Below are positions 41,327 through 45,025 of a DNA stretch of 45,025 nucleotides, piece after piece. How positions within the stretch are numbered: the first letter of the stretch is position 1; each line of letters starts with the position of its first letter. Source of the DNA: UBA4312 sp002394635 (GTDB taxonomy: Bacteria; Bacillota_I; Bacilli_A; Erysipelotrichales; Erysipelotrichaceae); assembly GCA_946539765.1 (NCBI GenBank), contig CAMNHO010000013.1, positions 1-45,025 on the forward strand, given 5' to 3'. Both the position numbers and the translations under genes were made by a program. Below the pieces are notes generated by a model. It was not told the DNA's origin, did not search any database, and worked only from the letters and a program-made list of their open reading frames with translations.

Positions 41327-42580
41327 TCATTTTTTGATAGCCGGTATACGGATTACAATGGTTGTCCCCTGCTCTATCTTGCTGTAGATCATCATAGAGC
41401 CTTCGCACATCGTTTCCAAGCGTTCCTTCACATTGCGTAAACCGATATGCGTGGTATCTGCTTCCTTGATCGAATCCACATCAAATCCTACCCCGTTATC
41501 CTGGATACGGATGGTATGATATTGCTCCGTTCGGTCTGTGGATACCGTGATTTGTCCGTAATCACGTATACGGACCCCATGACGGATAGCATTTTCTACG
41601 AGTGGCTGGATGGTTAGCGGTGGCAGATCAAAGTCTGTATCCCGTATGTCGTAATCAACGTGGATATTAGGAAAGCGGATCATTTCAATTTCAGAATATA
41701 TACGCGTATGCTCCAGTTCTTCAGCAATCGTAATCAGATTGGGCCGGCTCAACGAGTCGATATTCTTCCGCAAATAGCTTCCGAATTTTTCTGTCGTATC
41801 AAAAGCCCTCTTCGGGTCGATCAAGCATAAAGCCTGAATGGTTGACAGCGTATTAAACAGAAAATGAGGTTGGATCTGAGAGACCATGATCTGGATCCGC
41901 TGTTCAGCTTTTAATGCCTCTTCGTGCTCCCGTACAAATTGTAAATGCAGCCAAATATAATAAAACACACAGCTGTTACAAACGGCAACACTCAAAAAGG
42001 TAACGGATAATTCCCGATAGTCCACAAACGTATCCAGAAAAACGGACACAACGATCAACAGGGCATTAAAAAGCGGAATCAACATCTCTGCCCCTTTGAG
42101 CCGATTGTATTTTCGGATCGTCAAAAAAATCAGATAAGCCAGTAGGATCCCGCTGACAATATGACAGCTGTACCCCAACGGCCCTCTTTGAAATTCGTTG
42201 TTTTCACTGATGCTGAATGCAACAGGGGAAAAAGAAGCAGTCAGATAGATCAGCGCATTCACTCCGATCATCATCCAGGCAATACGATTGCTTCTGCCTC
42301 GGTTGACAATGTAACAAAATAAAACGATGATAACAGGACGTATAATATAACCAATAATACCGATCCAGGTCCGGACATATGGCATCGTTCCTTTCTGATC
42401 TACCATATATCCCATCACGTTCTGAACGATCAAGCCAAAGACCAGCAAAATGATGATACCCATAATTCTTTTATCCGACTTACGGATGTATGGATCCACA
42501 AACACCGCAAATGTAAGTCCGATAATCTGTAATAATAATACAATGAGGATCATTGTTTCTGCTCGATGTAATTGAACCAT
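41327..42580 (-). CDS. LytS-type sensor histidine kinase with seven-helix membrane domain
   Basis: A 417-residue kinase. About seven hydrophobic helices fill residues 8-225, for example TMILIVLLLQIIGLTFAVFV, GIIILLVFGLIVQNVMGYMV and VCNSCVFYYIWLHLQFV; loops are short, so the ligand is probably sensed in or near the membrane. The kinase core follows: SQIQPHFLFNTLSTIQALC (phospho-His), PLTIQPLVENAIRHGVR (N-box) and RIQDNGVGFDVDSI (G1). GGGTGGA precedes the ATG at 42580; 17 codons further upstream the frame runs through a terminator-like hairpin. It pairs with the SARP-type regulator. The signal is unknown. Confidence 0.9.
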   Translation of the reverse strand: MVQLHRAETMILIVLLLQIIGLTFAVFVDPYIRKSDKRIMGIIILLVFGLIVQNVMGYMVDQKGTMPYVRTWIGIIGYIIRPVIIVLFCYIVNRGRSNRIAWMMIGVNALIYLTASFSPVAFSISENNEFQRGPLGYSCHIVSGILLAYLIFLTIRKYNRLKGAEMLIPLFNALLIVVSVFLDTFVDYRELSVTFLSVAVCNSCVFYYIWLHLQFVREHEEALKAEQRIQIMVSQIQPHFLFNTLSTIQALCLIDPKRAFDTTEKFGSYLRKNIDSLSRPNLITIAEELEHTRIYSEIEMIRFPNIHVDYDIRDTDFDLPPLTIQPLVENAIRHGVRIRDYGQITVSTDRTEQYHTIRIQDNGVGFDVDSIKEADTTHIGLRNVKERLETMCEGSMMIYSKIEQGTTIVIRIPAIKK

Positions 42581-42615
42581 CGCGTCCACCCTTTCTGTTT
42601 TATCTGAAAAAACAC

Positions 42616-42645
42616 CGGAAAAGAAGATCAAAGGCCCCCTTTCCG
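42616..42645 (-). terminator. Hairpin with U-run between the 40-aa ORF and the kinase gene
   Basis: CGGAAA (42616-42621) pairs with TTTCCG (42640-42645); the minus-strand continuation is GTG then six U. It lies 10 nt after the stop of the 40-aa ORF and about 36 nt before the kinase start, so it may end that small transcript or act as a leader attenuator of the kinase. Confidence 0.6.
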
Positions 42646-42654
42646 ATGTCCTGC

Positions 42655-42777
42655 TTAATCAATCCGTACAAAATACGGTAAAGCTTTTTCATTGCCATTG
42701 TTATTTACGATATTCGTTCTGCTTTGACCGATACGACAACCGGTACATCCTTGATGTATAAATAAAGTCTCGTCCAT
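42655..42777 (-). CDS. Candidate 40-aa Cys-containing small protein upstream of the kinase
   Basis: An intact small frame starting MDETLF, with GCTGCRIGQSRTN in the middle (a CxxC pair) and ALPYFVRID at the end. AAAAGGA lies about 12 nt before the ATG, rather long. A terminator follows 10 nt after the stop, so this reads like a small independent transcript. The frame also stays open 14 codons upstream of the ATG, where KRIIFD precedes MDETL and recalls the HAD motif DMDxTL; that may mean a non-standard start or a decayed HAD gene. No known family fits the whole. A CxxC metal-binding or redox micro-protein, or a peptide linked to the 7-TM kinase, are possible readings. Confidence 0.45.
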   Translation of the reverse strand: MDETLFIHQGCTGCRIGQSRTNIVNNNGNEKALPYFVRID

Positions 42778-42850
42778 ATCAAAAATTATCCTTTTGATTC
42801 CTTCATCTCCCTTTATTCATAATTCGTATTCTACAAAAATCCAATGAGCG

Positions 42851-42877
42851 ACACTGTTTTCTTCTGTTTTACAGTGT
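42851..42877. other. Hairpin overlapping the FruK stop codon
   Basis: ACACTGT (42851-42857) and ACAGTGT (42871-42877) form a 7-bp stem around the TAA stop. On the minus strand no U-run follows, so it is a poor terminator; on the plus strand four U follow. Confidence 0.4.
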
Positions 42878-43768
42878 TTTAAAGACTTCATCGATTTGTT
42901 CTTTTGTGGCTAATCCGGAATGAAACGCTGTCGCCGCCCCGGCACTGGCTCCTAGCTTTTGTGCATAGGCATAATCCTTTTTACGTAGATATCCGGCGAT
43001 AAAGCCAGCCACCATGGAATCACCGGCCCCTACAGAATTGACAACCGTTCCTTCTGCCGCCGGTTGTATAACAGTCTGCCCCTGTTCATCGACCAGCATG
43101 GATCCTTGTCCGGCCATAGATACCAATACATTCTCAGCCCCTTTGCTTTGAAGGGCTTTCGCATAATGGACAATTTCCTGCCGGGTCTGGATCGTTGTAT
43201 CAAACATGACAGATAGTTCATCAATATTAGGTTTGATGACAAAAGGATGAAAACGTAAGGTACTGATCAGTAAGTCTTTTTCGGCATCCACCACAATACG
43301 CACCCCCGGCTGAACCTGTTCTAACAGACGTTCATAAGAATCCGATGGCATAAAGGAGGGAATATTCCCGGATACCACAATCGTGTCTCCGGCTGGAATG
43401 GTCCTGACCTTTTCCAGAAGATCTAAAAAATCTTTTTTTGTCACTTTCGGGCCTTGCCCGTTGATCTCTGTCTCTTCCTCTGATTTCATCTTGACATTGA
43501 TTCGTGTCATCCCCTCTTTCACATGCACAAAATCCGTTCGGATCCCCAGACGATTCAACCCTGTTTCCAATTCTCTGCCAGTAAAATCTGCCACGAATCC
43601 CAAAGCACAAGTTTCTACACCCAGTTCATTTAGAATGATCGATACATTGATGCCTTTTCCTCCATAATAGATATGTTCGCTGGTCATTCGATTGATTTGT
43701 CCGACCCGAAACTGTGGCACCTGGATGACATAATCCAAGGCCGGATTCAACGTCACTGTATATATCAT
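42869..43768 (-). CDS. fruK: 1-phosphofructokinase (PfkB family)
   Basis: A 299-residue PfkB-type kinase that phosphorylates fructose 1-phosphate to fructose 1,6-bisphosphate. FruK/LacC hallmarks are VTLNPALDYVI at the start, YYGGKGINVSIILNELG, TEINGQGPKVTK, and the catalytic GTVVNSVGAGDSMVAGFIAG (anion hole and Asp base). Tagatose-6-phosphate kinase (LacC) is the closest alternative, but the SEEETEINGQGP segment and GGKGINVS favour FruK. AGGAGGG stands 4 nt before the ATG. It is alone: neither the fruA PTS gene nor a DeoR-type fruR is adjacent within the window. Confidence 0.88.
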   Translation of the reverse strand: MIYTVTLNPALDYVIQVPQFRVGQINRMTSEHIYYGGKGINVSIILNELGVETCALGFVADFTGRELETGLNRLGIRTDFVHVKEGMTRINVKMKSEEETEINGQGPKVTKKDFLDLLEKVRTIPAGDTIVVSGNIPSFMPSDSYERLLEQVQPGVRIVVDAEKDLLISTLRFHPFVIKPNIDELSVMFDTTIQTRQEIVHYAKALQSKGAENVLVSMAGQGSMLVDEQGQTVIQPAAEGTVVNSVGAGDSMVAGFIAGYLRKKDYAYAQKLGASAGAATAFHSGLATKEQIDEVFKTL

Positions 43769-43824
43769 AAGCCCTCCTGATTTTCATCACATACGTATTT
43801 TATTCTTTATTAGTCTACCACGGA

Positions 43825-44640
43825 TCAGCGGATAACCTCAGTCATTTTAAACGCGGAAGTCCTGTGTTCTTCCTCGATCTTCCAGTAGCGTAAAGCGGTC
43901 TGTACCACTTCTTGTATCTGACCTTCTTCTTTAAAACGATGATCGGCCCCACTTATAGAATACAGTTTCATGGATCTTCTTTCCTGACAAAATTTTCTGA
44001 CATCTTCATAAGGAACCGTCACATCTTTCTTTCCGTGGATCACAAGAAAGGACTGTTTTGTATAATCAAGTTTGAAGACATCGTGTTGTTGCAGCTGCTC
44101 AAAAAAGACATAAGGTACCCAAAGCTCTCTTTGTCCGGGAAAACCACATTGAATCGACCCCAAAGCACGATACTGCCGGGCATCCTTTAATCCGGCTAAT
44201 GATAGAAACAACTGCGGCATTGTCACAGCCGGAGCACGCAGAACGGTTTGAAATTCCATGGTATCTCCCCGCATCAATGTATCCTTGCACAATAATGTGA
44301 TATAGCCGCCAAAACTGGTCGCAAAGACATATTTTTTCTGTGATGGAAATTGATTTCGGCAATATGCCAACATATGCTTCAGATCCTTGATACAGTTGTC
44401 CACCGTCAGACTTTGCCCATCCACCGGACTTTTCCCATGTCCCGGCCAGTCGAAACATACCAGTTGTCCCTGCTTTTTTGTCAGCTCTTTTGCCAACGCA
44501 TATAAAGCCGAGCTCTCTTTATCACCGGCAAAGCCATGCACTCCCAATACAATATGATGTGATTTCCCATGATCCGGGACATACATTTTACAGTCGATCG
44601 GATACCTGTCAGTTTCTAATGCAAAATACTGTATCTTCAT
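43825..44640 (-). CDS. Alpha/beta hydrolase (lysophospholipase/monoacylglycerol-lipase-like)
   Basis: A 271-residue cytosolic alpha/beta hydrolase. Oxyanion strand GVHGFAGDKESSALYALAKE, FDWPGHGKSPVDGQS, nucleophile elbow VFATSFGGYITLL (Ser), acid in VIHGKKDVTVPYED and catalytic His in ISGADHRFKEEGQ. The family includes esterases and acylglycerol lipases; the substrate is unknown. The ATG at 44640 has no ribosome binding site but lies just 7 nt after a consensus -10, so the mRNA is probably leaderless; an open frame 12 codons further upstream would start inside the promoter. Confidence 0.87.
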   Translation of the reverse strand: MKIQYFALETDRYPIDCKMYVPDHGKSHHIVLGVHGFAGDKESSALYALAKELTKKQGQLVCFDWPGHGKSPVDGQSLTVDNCIKDLKHMLAYCRNQFPSQKKYVFATSFGGYITLLCKDTLMRGDTMEFQTVLRAPAVTMPQLFLSLAGLKDARQYRALGSIQCGFPGQRELWVPYVFFEQLQQHDVFKLDYTKQSFLVIHGKKDVTVPYEDVRKFCQERRSMKLYSISGADHRFKEEGQIQEVVQTALRYWKIEEEHRTSAFKMTEVIR

Positions 44641-44647
44641 TAACAAT

Positions 44648-44676
44648 AGTATAAAACACATCTTTGATCTTCTCAA
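44648..44676 (-). promoter_or_regulatory. Promoter giving a leaderless mRNA
   Basis: TTGAGA (44671-44676), 17-base spacer, TATACT (44648-44653). The ATG of the hydrolase gene follows after 7 nt, where transcription should begin. The -35 box lies in the U-run of the terminator just upstream. Confidence 0.8.
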
Positions 44677-44680
44677 AAAA

Positions 44681-44699
44681 ATCCCGTTTTTTACGGGAT
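44681..44699 (-). terminator. Terminator of the truncated GNAT gene
   Basis: ATCCCGT (44681-44687) and ACGGGAT (44693-44699) with a 5-nt loop, followed on the minus strand by seven U, 4 nt after the stop codon. Confidence 0.88.
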
Positions 44700-44702
44700 A
44701 GT

Positions 44703-45025
44703 TTACTTATTTTTCTCAAAAGCCAAACGAGGTTCGTCATCTTCTTCCACGAAGATCGTTCCACAGTGTACAAATCCAAGCTTTTTTAATAATTTCTGCA
44801 TGATTCTATTATCTCCATGAGTATCCATACGAAGATGGCCACACTGCGCAAAAGCCCAGTTGATACAATAGATACCAACCCCTTTATGTAAACCATCTGA
44901 AGCAATCCGGTGGATTACTCCATAAGGATCATCCTTCATCCATCTTCCTTCGGTAATATTCCGATATGTCGGCTCAATATCTTTTCCACAATCAAAGTAA
45001 AAGGTTCCTATGACCGTTTCCTCTT
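44703..45025 (-). CDS. GNAT-family acetyltransferase, 5' end outside the window
   Basis: The C-terminal part (about 106 residues) of a GNAT. The frame is open to the window edge: before an internal Met the residues EETVIGTFYFDCGKDIEP continue in frame. Motif A/B pieces are VIHRIASDGLHKGVG, then INWAFAQCGHLRMDTHGDN, KLLKKLGFVHCGTIFVEEDD and the last strand PRLAFEKNK. The HRIASD, LRMDTH and MQKLLKKLGF pattern is common in Firmicutes GNATs. The N-terminus and the start are not available. Confidence 0.85.
   Translation of the reverse strand, partial: EETVIGTFYFDCGKDIEPTYRNITEGRWMKDDPYGVIHRIASDGLHKGVGIYCINWAFAQCGHLRMDTHGDNRIMQKLLKKLGFVHCGTIFVEEDDEPRLAFEKNK

Noticed and set aside
1..45025. CRISPR array, tRNA, rRNA, transposase or phage genes
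   Set aside because: I looked for regular repeats, CCA-ending cloverleafs, rRNA signatures and transposase motifs on both strands and found none.

Overview
The window is a single 45 kb block of chromosome in which every gene I can support lies on the minus strand. The moderately AT-rich base composition, strong AGGAGG-type ribosome binding sites, many intrinsic terminators, an oxygen-sensitive class III ribonucleotide reductase, FruK, MsmX-type ATPases and YesMN/LytS-type two-component systems point to an anaerobic, fermentative low-GC Gram-positive. A gut Bacillota, possibly Erysipelotrichia-like, is my inference; there is no rRNA or marker that settles it. I see no insertion sequence, prophage, CRISPR array, tRNA or rRNA.

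Layout, left to right (that is, from 3' to 5' for transcription). 1-4.5 kb: a promoter whose transcript leaves the window, a small unknown protein, a HAD phosphatase, a short CinA-type protein, an alpha/beta hydrolase and an intracellular GH5 glycosidase. 4.6-11.5 kb: a complete oligosaccharide (probably maltodextrin) locus of binding lipoprotein, two permeases, LacI regulator, 4-alpha-glucanotransferase and MsmX-like ATPase, with a consensus promoter whose 17-bp spacer is filled by a perfect 16-bp LacI/CcpA-type palindrome. 11.5-17.1 kb: a seven-gene operon with an RpoD-like alternative sigma factor, an HD alarmone-hydrolase-like protein, two metallophosphoesterases, a TPR protein, a polytopic membrane protein and an unknown protein. 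17.5-21.4 kb: PP2C phosphatase, then GNAT / ACT-domain protein / C69 dipeptidase, and another GNAT. 21.4-27.8 kb: an Fbp/Afu-type ABC importer with its own YesM/YesN two-component system. 28.0-32.2 kb: nrdG, an nrdD fused to a C-terminal glutaredoxin-like domain, and a TrxB-like flavoprotein without the NADPH motif. 32.3-36.2 kb: small housekeeping and membrane proteins, and an AGCS amino-acid symporter under a tandem glycine riboswitch. 36.2-40.2 kb: histidine phosphatase, BASS symporter, lipoprotein, PHP phosphoesterase. 40.0-42.8 kb: a second two-component system (SARP-type regulator and 7-TM LytS-type kinase) accompanied by several unlisted micro-ORFs. 42.9-45 kb: FruK-type kinase, alpha/beta hydrolase with an apparently leaderless mRNA, and a truncated GNAT.

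How the genes work together: the sugar locus imports and trims alpha-glucans; the nrd locus looks like a self-contained anaerobic dNTP unit with its own reductant path; the glycine riboswitch couples amino-acid level to AlsT-type transport. The most promising places for undescribed biology are the redoxin-fused NrdD with its atypical reductase, the sigma-factor operon, and the micro-ORFs around the 40-43 kb two-component system.
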